A stretch of DNA of 64,000 nucleotides from Burhinus oedicnemus (GCA_008921705.1 VFFE01006834.1:807293-871292), one strand, 5' to 3'. Positions 48,034 to 60,640 are shown, counted from the first letter of the stretch. The notes: generated by a model not told the origin, from the sequence alone. Numbers and translations: made by a program.

Positions 48034-49769
48034 TTGCTGCCACTCTCCCAGAGACGTCCATTATGTCTCCAGAGTCTACGTTTTGCAACATAAAAGCATA
48101 ATCAAAAGAAATCATGCTTCGACTCAGTCAGGGACAGGGCAGAATAGCCCATTTAGCTTTATGCTAAAAAAGAAAATAATTGGACCAAAATTCGTTTGAA
48201 ATAGGAGCAGGAAACAGTTTGTTTGCAATCTATTTCCTCTGGAAAACAGCAAACCCTATTAAACCCTCTTTGGGAGCTATTTATTTTGGAAACAAGTTCA
48301 ACATTCTGCAAGCAGTACACGCACGCAGAAGAAGTTGTAGCGGAGTGTAATCTTTGGAGGAAATGTCCATGTTTATCTACATTGTAGTTCTAACCAGCTC
48401 CCAGAAAAACAAGCTTTCCACCTCTTTAGCAATAGGCTTGACTCCTTTTAGCACGCTGCGTCCCATCCACGGACCCAAAGTGATGAACCCATCGGTAAGA
48501 GTTACGGGTGTGAGGTAGGAAAACCAACAAAGCCAAAGGGTTCTTCCTTGGCCTTCCTCCTGCTCTTCTCCCGTGGAACTTTACCTCTGTATTAGCTCTC
48601 CAGCTTTTCTCCCTTCACCCACCCTGCGAAAAAAAAGAAACCGACCCCAAAACCATCATACCACGGTCCTTATTCTTGGTGGTTTTCCCCCTGCGCTGTC
48701 ATGTGGCATCCACGTGCGTGGGTGAGCCGGGGAGATGGCACGTAGCACATGGGCACCGCGGAGCTGAGCCTTCTGTCATTGCCGTGTGTCTTGACACTGA
48801 GTCTTCTCCACCTGCCAAAAAATCCTCCCACTTGCAGCTCTGTGCTGGGAGCTGCGTCCCCCTCACCTGCTTCACCCCCCCTTCCCCTGAACAGAAGGAA
48901 AACACACGAACCCAGAAGGGAATCTCAAGACGAAACCAAAACAGAAATGCTCTTAGCTTTCGTCATGTGTTTCTGAGCACTTCTGTGTGGTGGTGGAGAC
49001 TGCTCACTGTAGCTTTTACCTCTCCTTTGCAACGGTCAAAACACAGTAAGATCCTCCAGTGAGTAGTTCCGATAAATAACTTCCAGCTTGCCGAGTTGTG
49101 TTTGAGCCATTTGGCTGGGATGCACCAATGCAAGCTTCACTGCTGATCTGCAGTGGGACAGGACCTCACGGCACGATCCTGCTTCTCTGCTAAGGCTGGT
49201 GTTAGCGCCTGGCACAGAGATATTCCTCCCTGGGCTTTTGCGTTTCCTCATCTTAGGAGGGTTTAATCAGTACACCTCAGCGTTGGCCTCAAATTCACCC
49301 TCCGTTTGGTGATCCCAGGTCATCCATTTTATGTGTCAGTTTGGCTCAGTGTCTTGTGCTAGTTGGGGTTTTTTCTCCCGCGACGTGTGTGGGTGCGGAG
49401 ACCTTTGCACAGGTTTGGCATCCCGTTATCCAGGACATTGTAACGGGCCACAGCAGCACACGGCTTAACGTCCCGTCCACGTCCTCACACCTGGGAAAGG
49501 CCGGGACTTTGTTGCTGAGTCTCTTCAGGCTTTGGATGATGTAGGTGTGTACCCTTCATCCAAGGCTGCTAGAAAGCATTTGCCAGGCTCTCCTGTTTCC
49601 CAAGAGCTTTCCTTCTCTTCCAAGCCATAACGACGTCCTCCGCTGTTTTGTCTTATCTCTCGAGATAAGGTTAACCCACCTATTTGGATATTTGCATTCC
49701 TCTTAGCCACCTACTCCTGTCCCCACTTCCCCTGATCTTCCTCCTTCTCTACATTAATTTCTCTTTATA
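47069..49769. other. Noncoding stretch with poly(A)-like runs
   Basis: A15 lies at 47714-47728, and A19-G-A8 at 48006-48033. Neither follows a recognisable retrocopy. Bases 48660-49060 and 49300-49520 are GC-richer with open frames on both strands and no domains. No gene is recognisable. Confidence 0.5.
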
Positions 49770-50320
49770 TTTAACCTTTAGATTTTGGAGAAAGGAGTAT
49801 AATGTGTCTCAGCAGGATATCATTTGATTTCTGCTCACAAGAGAGGGTCTTATTATACTTCCCCACAAAGTGCTTGTGATTTATGAGCTATTTCTCACTT
49901 AAGGGTTAAGTATGTTATCTCCTAGCCCAAATATCCTATATTAGCAATAGAGCTGATTACCACCGTTTGTATCAGTCATTGGGATCCTTAAATAAAATGG
50001 AGAGCAGCTTGTTGGAAATCCTCATTTCGTTGAAAAGCATGGTTTAACTTTAATAGGGTTTGCATACATATCGTAAATCAGCTCTGAAAAAGGAGGGCAT
50101 ATTTTTTTTCTCCATCTGATTGTTTTACACGTTTCAACAGTGTGTAAAAACACAGCCTGTCATTGTTAATTTTAACCAAAGGGAATTACTTCTTGAAAGG
50201 CTGCAGTCGTGATTAAATGGAAAAGGTGATCAGTAGTGTAAATTTGGAGCTGATTAAATGCCGTCAGCTCAGATTCCTTATGCAAAAGAGATGCAGGGAT
50301 TAGGCTGGCTGCTTTCGCTA
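49770..50320. promoter_or_regulatory. Candidate conserved noncoding element
   Basis: The block has no simple repeats apart from one T8, no mobile element and no open frame, and it is dense in words such as CTTAAGGGTTAAG, GATTACCACCGTTTG, TTTAACTTTAATAGGG, CATTGTTAATTTTAACC, CGTGATTAAATGG and GGAGCTGATTAAATGCC. Lack of frames over more than 500 bp while keeping balanced complexity is typical of conserved noncoding DNA. The role is inferred. Confidence 0.42.
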
Positions 50321-53259
50321 CGTAGACAGCATGAGCCCTTAATGCAGAGAACTTCTGCAGTGTTTGTTTAGTATTTCAGCACAAGGGCAAGCCTGAAACC
50401 TGCAGTTCACGGACTGAGCCGGTGCTCCTTTCCCATCGACAGAAACCAGCTCACGAGGTCTTTCCTTCTCCCCCGAGACTGGTGTGGCAGTAACAATCCA
50501 TCTAGGCTTTGCTGCTTTAGGAAACGTGGGGTCCTCCCAAATTGTAAGGCAAGTTTTTTTAGCGCTGGGGAGCTTTGAATGCACCGTTCTTCGTGTTAGG
50601 GAACGTACTTCTTTCTTCTGTTAACGGGAGTCCTAGTAATACCAGTGGAAGTTAACAGGAAGGACCATTCCTGATTCCACCGTTGTCTTATCTGCAAGGT
50701 TGCCACAGCTTTCCGTCTTTATATGGACGAGCACTTTTACCTCCACCGAAGGTACGGAAGGGATGGCTGCAACATTGCAGACCGCAGGAAAAGGACCTGC
50801 TTTCTGCATTCGTAAGCGGTGGCATTTGCATGCTTCTTTCTGGGTGACGCTAAGGTAGCATTTTGCAACCCCAGGCAAGCAAATTGTGCCAACACTTCGT
50901 CCCCCACTGCTAGGCCTGATGTTTTCCCTCTAGGTTGTTACCACCGTATGTCAAGTTATCACCTACCTCTCTAGTCTGGACATGATGAGGTCGGCGGAGA
51001 TTTAGTGGAATGGAAATGACAGGGAGCTGTTTTTAAAGGATGTATTTAACATCAGATCCGAAAAAGGTTTGGGGTACTACTCTAGACCATAATGCTTGGT
51101 TGCTCTTAGTAGACATCACAGTTCTAGGAGATACACAGATAGGTCTGCGCTTGCTGCATATCTGACCTCACGAAGAGCACTCTGAAATTCAGAGTACGGT
51201 CTGTCTTGTTCCCAAGAAGCTACGGTGAGAAGGCGGTGAGGGAACAGAGCAGCAAGTCTGAGTGGGAATGACTAGAAGAGAAAGGTGCCCTACGTTTTAG
51301 AGTATTACAACGTGTGTACATAAAGTATTTCTCAGACTTACCCCAACTTATTCATAATTTAGATTTTCAATAAAACAGTATTTTCCCAACGTTACAGACC
51401 ATAGACTTCGCATTATCACATGTGATCAAACCAACAGAGTGGTGAGGGAATATGGACAGAGGTCTAGTTACCGAGATACAAATCCCTTCTGATGAAAAGT
51501 CATCTGTGGTTACTGGGGTGGTTTTCTCACAGCACCGAGCAGTTAACCAAAGCCAAGAATTTCACCCTATTTTTTTTTTCCTAGTTACATATTGTCAGAT
51601 ACTGGCAAGTTGATAGGCTTTTATTTCATGCATAACTAAAGAAGTAGCGGTAGTATAAAGGAAGTTGGTGGACAACTGATACGTAGAGTAGAACTTACTT
51701 TAATTGAAAAGCAGTTCCAGTCAAAATTTTTTTCCTTCTCTTCTTTAAGGAGGGGGGGGGAGAATTGTTTTCAAGCATTATTAAGCTTTTTTTTTTCCTC
51801 CCAGAAGCTAAGAAAGCCATCTGTGAAAACCTGTTTGCATGTTTGTTTTCTACAATAAAATGCAAAATACTTCTTCCTGTTAGCGGATTATGCCATATGT
51901 CACTCCCTGTAACAAAACCAGCATGTTTATTAATGAACCCAATCAGAGGCAAGGATTTAGAAAGATTTAAAGGAACTGAATTTTCAGTTCAATATTTTAG
52001 TGTAGAAAAACTCCTGGTCTGTTGTTAGTGTTGTACTTGGAAAACTCAGGCTTTGTTTTTTATATGAATTTACTAAATTGGCAATGGGAAGAGAGCAGGA
52101 GGAAACTCTCTGGGAAAAGAAATCACACTGCGATCCCTGCGTTCTGCATGCGTGAACCCCCAGCTGATTGTGATCAGCAGTTTATATGTGATTAATATTT
52201 AATTTGATTGGTATAGTTTTTTCTCCAGATAAGCTAATTAAGGAACTTGATGGAAAGGACACCCTTGTGCATTAATGTAGCAGCTTTTTGGTTTCTGTAG
52301 GGCAGACTAGACCTTCCTGAGTTACAAATGAGATGAATTCGGCTTTCTCAGCTGCGTAGGGATGAGACCTGAATTCCGTGGCTTTGGGTTTTTATCCCCA
52401 GACTGCCTGAAATTTGGGCTTGGATGATTGCTGCTATGCTGAGAACTATTTCGTACATGATAAGGGTGATTGTGATAGATGCAAAGATAACCAGAGAGCT
52501 TATATTTGCCCCTTCAGATGTCAATAGATTGTGCATACTGAGAATCTGGTTATATTCCTGGGAGTTTTTGACTTCTCAAATAGACAAGGTTTCTTATCAG
52601 AAGGGTTCAAAGCTTGCTTTTGCACATGGACTTCGGCACACCAATCAATACTCATTTTATCTTTAAACTCTAATACTGCCCTCGCTGATTTAGATCTTGT
52701 TATTGTAGAGATGGGCTCGGGCACTTGCTCTGATAGTGCTGATGGAAGGGAGACGGAGCGTTTAACCTCAGGCTGGGATTTCTCACGTTGCCCCACCCAG
52801 CACCTACCAGCATTTACAGAAGGGGATTTTAGGTCGCTGCGTGAGGATGCTTTGTCCCTTCTTCTACGTTTACAGTGAATTTATGATGGGGTTTATATGT
52901 GGTTTGGTGGGTTTTTTTTAATATTCCAGCACCTTGCAAAAACCTAAAAGAAGCAATAACAGTCTGATTTTTCACACGCGCTTCCAGGGTAATCGGTAGT
53001 AAAGCGTGAATGCCAGGTCTGTTCTCTGGCAGTGGTCCCTTGCTGGAAATGGATCCATTGGTTCAAAAGTAGAAATACATTTCTCAATGCTGAAGTTGTT
53101 GCATCAGGACCTGGCTGGCCAGTTACGGGGCGGGGGGATAATTACATTAACATCTTCAAAAGGCATGTCTTAAGGCGGGAAAAGTTGTTCATTAGCTCGT
53201 TAGATGTGTTTACTAATGCCAACCATGAAGCAGCTTCCTAGGTGTACTTTGTGAAGACC
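50321..53259. other. Noncoding stretch, no gene seen
   Basis: No gene is recognisable. G9 lies at 51752-51760. A small perfect hairpin, GCTGAT-TGTG-ATCAGC, occurs near 52162-52177, inside AT-rich DNA (52130-52260) that also carries GTGATTAATATTTAATTTG. Overlapping frames at 52520-52880 on both strands are treated as chance. Confidence 0.5.
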
Positions 53260-53390
53260 AGAGGAATGAAATTCCTCTTAACATTCCTCTAACTTTCTTA
53301 CATCTATTGAAAGGCTCCATAATTTAGTGCCTTTCTCAAAGGCGTAATTCGTCATGGAAGAAAAATAAAAGTGACCTTTTTGAAAGGTCA
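53260..53390. repeat. Two 8+3+8 hairpins; second carries everted AGGTCA half-sites
   Basis: Bases 53260-53278 form AGAGGAAT-GAA-ATTCCTCT, and 53372-53390 form TGACCTTT-TTG-AAAGGTCA, both perfect. The second includes TGACCT and AGGTCA separated by 7 bp, an everted pair of nuclear-receptor half-sites. Each hairpin alone is near chance expectation in 64 kb, so significance is modest. Confidence 0.6.
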
Positions 53391-54539
53391 GTTAATGTTT
53401 ATGCCTCAGAAAGAGTCATGAGTACAGGTTTGGTGCAAGACGAGGCTGTCCTAAAATAGCATTCCATTAATTGTTTAATCAGCCCATGCTCGTTATAGAT
53501 TTGGCATATTCTGTAGACAAATCGGGTCAGAGGTAACAAGTGATTCAAAGAAACAGAAAAAAACCCTACTGAGCTTTGGAAAACATGCTTCTTACAAGGA
53601 AAAATCTGAAACAGAAGCAAACTCCTTGAATCTGGAAAATTAATAACCTGACGAGGTTTCACAGGCAGCCTGAAAGCCCAAGATTCCTGGATTCTCACCC
53701 ATCTGCTTCAGATACCCTGACAAATACGTGCCAGCCGGTGGCTGCCTTCATTTTTCTCCTTTTTTGTTACTGTGTGTCTGTTGTGCAAACGATCTTTGTT
53801 ACCTGTTTGGCTGCAGGACTTCAGTTAGAGCCTGTATCCCATCCCAAAAATGCTCTCTGAGGGAGAGAGCTTGTGGCGATGGTAGCCTCCCTCCACCTAG
53901 AAATATGTTCAAACATTGCGTTACAGCCTTCATCTCTAAAGGACTCTTCTTCTCTTTGGAAGCATGAATAAAATGCATTGGAGTTTATGTAGGCAAAACC
54001 AAGCAGTATCGTAGAGGCTGGCTATACTTTTAAACACAAAATGTTGACATCATGATTTTAGTAGACATGCCCTGGAGGAGAATGTCTATGGATTACATGA
54101 GATCTGAGAGAAGGAACGGACGTGAAGAATTTTATTCATATATTGTTTTCAGCAGTAGGGAAGCATCCACTTCTCTGCTGTCTGCTCAAATGCCCACCAG
54201 CTTATTTTTCTTCCGAGCGCGCCAGCCCTCACCGAGCTCTCCCCTCCTAGCAGGCACTGGAGCTTTGCCTCCGAATGCTTCTGCTGCGCCGTCGTGATTT
54301 CTGTTCCAGGCACCTGAACTTTGTCAACTCTCCAGTTTAGCTTCCCAAATGAGAAATGAGCTGGCAGCCCGAGGTGCGGCTAAGGAGGTAGCGAATTCCT
54401 GAGGGCCGCTGTTGAAAATGGGGAACGTGCACACTCATTTCTCTTGACCATCAGTGCTGAGCGATGGTGGCATAAAGCAGGAAGCCTTTTGCATCTCGCG
54501 CGTGGCAAAGCAGTGTTGTTATTCTGGCTGCATAGCTTG
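53391..54539. other. Noncoding stretch, no gene seen
   Basis: Unique sequence with no recognisable gene or repeat family. Short frames on both strands lack domains. Confidence 0.5.
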
Positions 54540-54760
54540 GCTTGTTATTGAGCACATGCTTTGCAGATTAGCCTGTTTGTATAGCCAATCGAACATGTGC
54601 TCCATTAAAAATTAAAACATCCTGTTTTAAGGATGGAGCAGGAGACATCAGCTGCCACTGTGTAGCAGACATGGAAAGCCCCCAGAGCCCATTACCATAG
54701 GTTACAGCAAATGTTAATCAGTGCCAATGCAGTTAAATAATGCAGTTCGTGCAGATGGCA
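54540..54760. promoter_or_regulatory. Candidate conserved noncoding element
   Basis: This AT-rich, non-repetitive block contains CCATTAAAAATTAAAACATCC, GCCCATTACCATAGG, AATGTTAATCAGTGCC and CAGTTAAATAATGCAG. A short inverted pair, ACATCCTGTTTTAAGGATG, lies in the middle. The regulatory reading is inference. Confidence 0.35.
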
Positions 54761-56269
54761 GCTACTACATCTACTCACAGATGTGTCCTCAAGTCCCTGA
54801 GGTTGCTGTATCACAGGAGTTGTCGGGAACAGTCAGATCCGATGCTGACTGTAGGTATCACCTTTGTGTTTATGCCATATATACCAGCCAGAGGAAAGAC
54901 AGCGATCGATAGGACTGAGGAAAGAGTTCAGAAAGACACCAGAGGGTAGCGCGGGGCAGTACCTCAACTCAAATAAGACAATAAGGAAATCTGTGTCCTT
55001 CACAAGTCAGGGTTGGTTTTTCATTTGTTTGTTTTTTTCTTATTTTTTCGTTTTTTTCCCCAGGCGTAGTTACCTTCTGCACATACAAATCAGTGTCTTA
55101 ACATCATTAAAGACCTGAATCCACAGCTTGGCTTTTAAACTTGTGGATATTTGTGATCATTGCATATCATTATAGTCATGCGATGTGTATGGGAGGGCAG
55201 AGGAGAGGTTACTAGCCTGCATGCCGGTCAAGCTTCATTTGGCATTTTTGTATTCTTCCTCATCTCTGCAGAACTGACTCTGCCGTTGCAATTATAACAC
55301 TTTTCACATCAGTCTCTAGGTCATGATGTAGTACAGGTGTTCTCTGCCAACTCGCCGTATTGTCCGACCTCAGATGAAGTAATTTATATACCTTCTCAGC
55401 TTTTTATGCTCAGTATGTGTGTTTATGAAAAGGCGTGTGCAAATCTATATGACATGCAAGAGTTTGCAGATGAAAGTTGTGCTATAAGTATAAATATTGT
55501 TTCTAAGATGTGTCTTGCTGTTCATTATGTAGTAAGAGGAAAAACCATCGCAAGTCAAGAAGCTAAAAAGCATATTTTTTTCTTTTTTCACGTCTTAGGA
55601 CATCCTTTGTCATCTATTTATGTTTCAGGTCTGTGTCACTGGGAAATGTTCGTTATCCCAAATCTGTGAATTTCTTAGCTCATAATGTCTCCTTTTTTAA
55701 AAAAGGTTCTGTGTGTATATTGTGTTCTGGTGGAATAGCTTGATAAATTTTATTCAGTTAAGCACTTGGCTTTTACTCAGCTTTTGCTTAATTCATTGAG
55801 GACGTGGTCATTAGATATCAGTTTTCTAAAATACATAGATTAAAGGTATTCCCATTTCCTCGGGGCGTCACCTTTTCTTCGGGTGCAAGTGTCTTGTCTA
55901 CAATGCACAGCATTTAACGCTCTTCATTACAATGTCTGCGCCTGTGTTTCATGGAGAAGACCAGCTCAAAACCAACCATCTGCAGTGAGCCTCGGTTGAG
56001 ACATTTGGTTGTTACAACCATCTGATTTCTTGAACCTGCCATAAGACTGTCAAAATTCCCGCTCCTGTGCTGGTTCCCGGTCCCACTGAATGGCACGCCA
56101 TGACTGCAGCCCCTCGTTTGCAAAGAGCTGATTGGAAATTGTACAAGCGCAAGGAGGTTGGTATAGAGATCTAAGAGCAGAATACATTTTGGTTGTTTAA
56201 ATTTAGCTCTCAAGGCTATAAAATGGGACTTGGGACTCTTGGGACTCATTTTTTCTTCAGTAGTTTCAT
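54761..56269. other. Noncoding stretch, no gene seen
   Basis: A 110-codon plus-strand frame at 55337-55669 has no recognisable domain. A T-rich run lies at about 55020-55060. Nothing else can be supported. Confidence 0.5.
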
Positions 56270-56520
56270 CTTTTAACCATTAATTGTCAGATATGCGGTG
56301 TGGGATGAGCGTTCTGCTGTGACCGTGCTTCTGTCAATTAATAATGGAACGTATCCAAAGTTTATCTGTAGCAATCATTCATACCATCTGGCAATACAAA
56401 TTAGATGAATTTGAAAGCAGTCTACAAACAGGCATGTTGTTCTAGGGACTGCCATAATTATATCTATCAAATATGTAGAGAAAAGATGTATTTAATGTAT
56501 TTTTAAATGGCGTGTTGAGA
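56270..56520. promoter_or_regulatory. Candidate conserved noncoding element with opposed TAATTG sites
   Basis: CATTAATTGTCAG near 56279-56290 faces CTGTCAATTAATAATGG near 56331-56346. They form an imperfect inverted pair about 40 bp apart, each with a TTAATTG or CAATTAA homeodomain-type core. The following 170 bp (GCAATCATTCATACC, ACAAATTAGATGAATTTG, CCATAATTATATC) is AT-rich and repeat-free. Confidence 0.42.
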
Positions 56521-58550
56521 TCAATATCCCCCTGAGAGCGTGCTCCGTTTCCAGAGAGCAAGGGCAGCAGCACGGCTGTGTGGCCTTCCCATGTGCTTGT
56601 ATGAGTAGTGCCCCCAACGAGGACGAGCCGTTTTTGGGCATGAGCAGGGGATTATTTTTCTTGCCTGTTCGGGCCCTGGCCTTGTTCCCAAACCTGACAA
56701 CAGCGGTGCCAATTAGTAACAGACTGGGGACTGGCCAGAGATGACAACGAACCAGTCACAGGACAGATAGAAATGTTTTAAATGAGCCACTGGATCAAAA
56801 CAAAGTGAAGAAGTTGTTTGTATATGCAGAAGATAGCAGACTTACTATATTTTACAGTGTTTGAAGCCTGCTTAATACAGCCTCAGTTTCTGGCCTGGAC
56901 CCATCCTCTGGCACGTGCCCGGATGCCCGTGTGGCAGAGCCACTTCTGCTTTTCACGGTGTTTGCACAGACTGGAGCGGTGGTAGCTGGTCCTCCCAGCC
57001 CCGTCCGGGCAGTCCCGTGCCTCTGACCGTGTGCGGTGGCTGTGGACAGGGATTAGGATGCGCAGCCCTCCAGCAGCGTCTCCGGTACCGTTCCTGCACT
57101 AAGGTGTTTGAGCCCCCCCCGCACAGGCTCCGGACAGTCACGGACATCCTCGGTGAGGATGGAGTTTATGGCTCCTTTGCCATAACTGCCTCAGCGTGGA
57201 GAATCCATGCAGAGTTGTGTTGGTGGCTTCTAGTTTAGGTCACTTCTTTCCCTAAGGAGACTCCTACCTTGAAGAGGGCTGGCAATCCCTTCTCCTGAAC
57301 GGTCTCCGGAGGTGAGCTTGCTTTGTGCCTCCTTGCCTGACTGAGCTGAATCACCTGAAGTCTCCACACACCACCCATGCCGATCTCTCCGGGAAGTCCG
57401 TCTCATAGCCACTGTATCAGATGTAAAATCAAAGAAAAGACCGGGAAATGAAAGGAATGTGAAATATAGTTTATTCTCATAGTTACGGATGAGGAATTGT
57501 ACTGCATATGTGTATTCCCTCAGTCAAGCAGCTGTTCTGCCCTTACAAGGATATTTATAGACTATTGAAGGTAAACAATCTTGGCTCGTTTCATATTGCC
57601 TCTACATTTTCACCAAGTTTAACTACAATTTGATCAAGAAAGCTGCTTGCATGTCAGTTTTAGTGATACAAGATACTTTTTCCTTGCTATTTCTGCCAAA
57701 TATTCGCTGCTTAGTTTTCAGATAAACTGTTTTGATATTAGTAAGTTCTTCGGAGTTTCAGGAGAGGAGTGAGTTCTTGTAATATGCAAAACCATCGGCG
57801 ATCTTAGATCCATTAGCCTAACAGCCTCTGTGAGGTTGGCGGGTTTTTGTCCTCTCTCAGTATTTATTCGCTGCCAATTTTCAATGCTATGTAAATAGTT
57901 CAACATCAGGACTTTGACATGTGATGAATTTCAGTGTTTGAAAGCTCAAAACTACAGAAATTTATTCAGTAGTTTATGAGTTATCCCACGCTTTCACTGC
58001 TGTTTTGCTGCCAGTCTCCCAAGTTTGTGGTTGACTATGATGGCGTTTATATTTGCCTGGTAGACTAGCCTGTGTCACAGTTAGCACTGTTTGTATAGAA
58101 CTAACATTTAGTTGCTTTTTAAAATTCGTTTTACTGCTTCTTCTTTGATGTGAACCGAGAGCAATATTTCTGAAGCAATTCTTTTTAGCTGATGAAAATC
58201 TATGGCAATTGGAAAATTATCTCTGGATTTAATATACATAATGGCTGAAGAAGTATTGTACAAAGAACTTCAGACATGCAGTATGTAGCGTGCGAGCACA
58301 GAAATCGGTAAAACTGCTGGAGAACTGCCGTTGCCGACCAGACAATCCTGTGATGGGTAAGATGTGATTAAGTGTTGCTGTAACCCTTCCCCGAGGAGCC
58401 TGCCGAGCCTGGTTCTGACCCGCTGCACCCGCGCTCCGGTGAGAAAGCTGCAGTATCCATGGCAAAGGTATTTTAGCAAAACCCGGGAACAAAGCAGCCG
58501 AACAGATTTAACTTCTCTCCCTGTACAATGTGCAGGTTCCTGTTCTATTT
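56521..58550. other. Noncoding stretch, no gene seen
   Basis: Bases 56880-57150 are GC-rich with scattered CpGs and open frames on both strands. The rest is AT-rich. No recognisable gene, RNA or repeat. Confidence 0.5.
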
Positions 58551-58623
58551 AGGGCCCTGATCCAGTATCGCTGAAGTCAGTTATAACCTTTTTGCTGATT
58601 TCCGTCAGCAGTGAATCAAGCTC
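58551..58623. mobile_element. Degraded sauropsid palindromic element
   Basis: The segment starts AGGGCCCTGATCCAGTATCGCTGAAGTCAG and ends CTGATTTCCGTCAGCAGTGAATCAAGCTC, which are weak inverted copies. 'GGGCCCTGATCC' followed by 'TGAAGTCA' is typical of short sauropsid palindromic elements related in pattern to the copy at 2885-2939. No coding capacity. Confidence 0.6.
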
Positions 58624-59224
58624 TAAAATCTTAAGAAACGTTCATTGTTAGGTTATCTGTCTAATTTCTGAAGAGGTGGAGTTACATATGAGTGTTAAAT
58701 GCCTCTTATGTCCCCATTGGTGTCATACTTTACTCTTTGCCATGTGTTTTACAACCAGTAACAAAAGCGTGATTGGAAATAGGCCCCATTAAGCTTGTTT
58801 GCACTTATCGAATGCATTTTGGAAGGGGTTTTCACTGCTTTTTTTTAGTTAGGGATTTAAAGGAAAACCAAACTGGTATTGGGAAAAACGTTCCTTTCCC
58901 TTGATTCCCCTTAAGCAGGGTAGTTAGTCTACATCTGTTTCTGCTTCCTATTTGCACACAAAAATCAGTGCTTTCAATTTGCCAATAGCACTTCTGCGGT
59001 GCTGAAAGTGTGGTATTAAGCAAATTATTTTTATTAGGTCAAGCCTAGTGTGACCTAGCTTGCTGCTAAGGCAAGCCACTAGTAATAATTCAGAGATGTC
59101 ACTGCAAGGCTAAGTTTCTTTCTTTAAAACTTTTAATTTCCATCAACCAGTTAAAAAAAAAAGAAACATTTCATTCTTCTACTTGCCACTCAGTGAACAT
59201 GTAACTTATAATTTACAAATTCTA
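58624..59224. other. Noncoding stretch, no gene seen
   Basis: AT-rich unique sequence with an A10 run near 59153. No recognisable gene or repeat family. Confidence 0.5.
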
Positions 59225-59325
59225 AGTACATGTATAATATATGCATGCATATGCACACACATACACAATATGTAATGTAATACATAGATGCATACATCTG
59301 CACGTATAGTTGCATGCGTTTTATA
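59225..59325. repeat. Alternating TA/TG/CA-rich tract
   Basis: A degenerate purine-pyrimidine alternating stretch (ATGTATAATATATGCATGCATATGCACACACATACAC and similar) of about 100 bp, made of ATGCAT, ACAC and ATAC units. It is a decayed dinucleotide microsatellite and could adopt non-B DNA structure. Confidence 0.7.
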
Positions 59326-60249
59326 CAGAAACATTTATTTATTTATTTTAAATGACTTTTTCATATTTGTATTTTTATATATGTATGTAAACACAATGTT
59401 AAGTGGCTGGACACTTGAGCATGCGGTTCCAGGAGGCTGTCAGTGTACTCGTTAGTGGTTGAAATGCACGTCTGAAAACAAAATTGCTGTGTACACCAGG
59501 GACCCTGCCAGGTACGCACATCAGTCCCGGGTGAACTCAGCGAAACCACTTGTCTGAGCAGTGTTCACCACCAGGAGAGCTTCACAAGTGACACTTCCAC
59601 GTGCAGAACACAGAATACATACATGTGTGTATTAAGCACTGTTCACAAGCTTTAAGATGCAATCAAATTACCTATAATCTCTTTCTCCTGGTAGGGAGCC
59701 TGATTCTCAGATAATCTGTATTAGAGAGTTTCAAAGTTGAATTAAGAACTGATGAAAATTTGGGCAAGGATCTCGTGATTTTGCTCTTCATTTGTATGTA
59801 CATAGCAAAAGCATACATTCAAAAAATTATATTGCACTGGGAATTCACAGCTTCAAGGTGACTTGTCAGAGCTGATGGATTCCTTAAAATCCCTCCTATT
59901 CTTTCATCAGCAAAATAGCTGTTAAGTTTTTAAGGTATTACTCTCATATGTGCCTCGCACTGTTGTGCTGTTAGGTGAAAAGATTTAACTGTTTTCCACT
60001 CTTTAAGCATCGCTGTCTTATCTTCAGAGCTAACTCGGCATGTCTGAAGTCCTGAAAAGCAGGTGATTGATCAAGGAATTTAGGGAACAGCTCCCCTGGC
60101 AAAGCCAGGGAGGATATCTCCTAAGAGGGGCAGTGGGAGTGAGGAAAGCATGAAACTTACTTAACAAGCAAGGCTTGAGTTGGATAATCTGCATAATATA
60201 TCCACTGGCATTAAGTCTGTCATCTCTGCGTTGCATTTCTTGTACAGGT
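59326..60249. other. Noncoding stretch, no gene seen
   Basis: A short ATTT run at 59333-59348 is followed by unique AT-rich DNA. No recognisable gene. Confidence 0.5.
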
Positions 60250-60640
60250 TTTGCAATAGCTGTCTTTCACTGTCGGTTCTAATAAAGAGCCTTGGTCAGC
60301 TTAAATTCCCTGGGAGCGCAGAGTTATGTTTTGTGAACTACATGTGCCTGAGGCCTCTCATGCATGATTTAAACTGCTTTGTAAATGTCAATAGGTGGAA
60401 AAGCATTAGATCCCTTGTAGATTTCTCCAAATCCTCAAAGATGTGTGCACCATGTATAAACCATGCTACAGTTTCAAGGCCGCTGCAATCTCTACACTTG
60501 CCTAACTGTGGGTTTAAGGTATTGCCAGAAGCAAAGTATCGGTGTATACATGATTTGATCCAACCAGCCAATGAGACCCTTTATTAAGAAAACCTTTGCT
60601 CCCCTGGAAAGTCCCTTGTGATATTAAGTGGGCGCACAGC
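60250..60640. promoter_or_regulatory. Possible conserved noncoding element
   Basis: A repeat-free block with balanced composition and words such as GCATGATTTAAACTGC, GTCAATAGGTGG and CCTTTATTAAGAAAACC. A plus-strand frame at 60180-60587 crosses it and a minus-strand frame overlaps it, which argues against coding. Weak inference. Confidence 0.28.
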
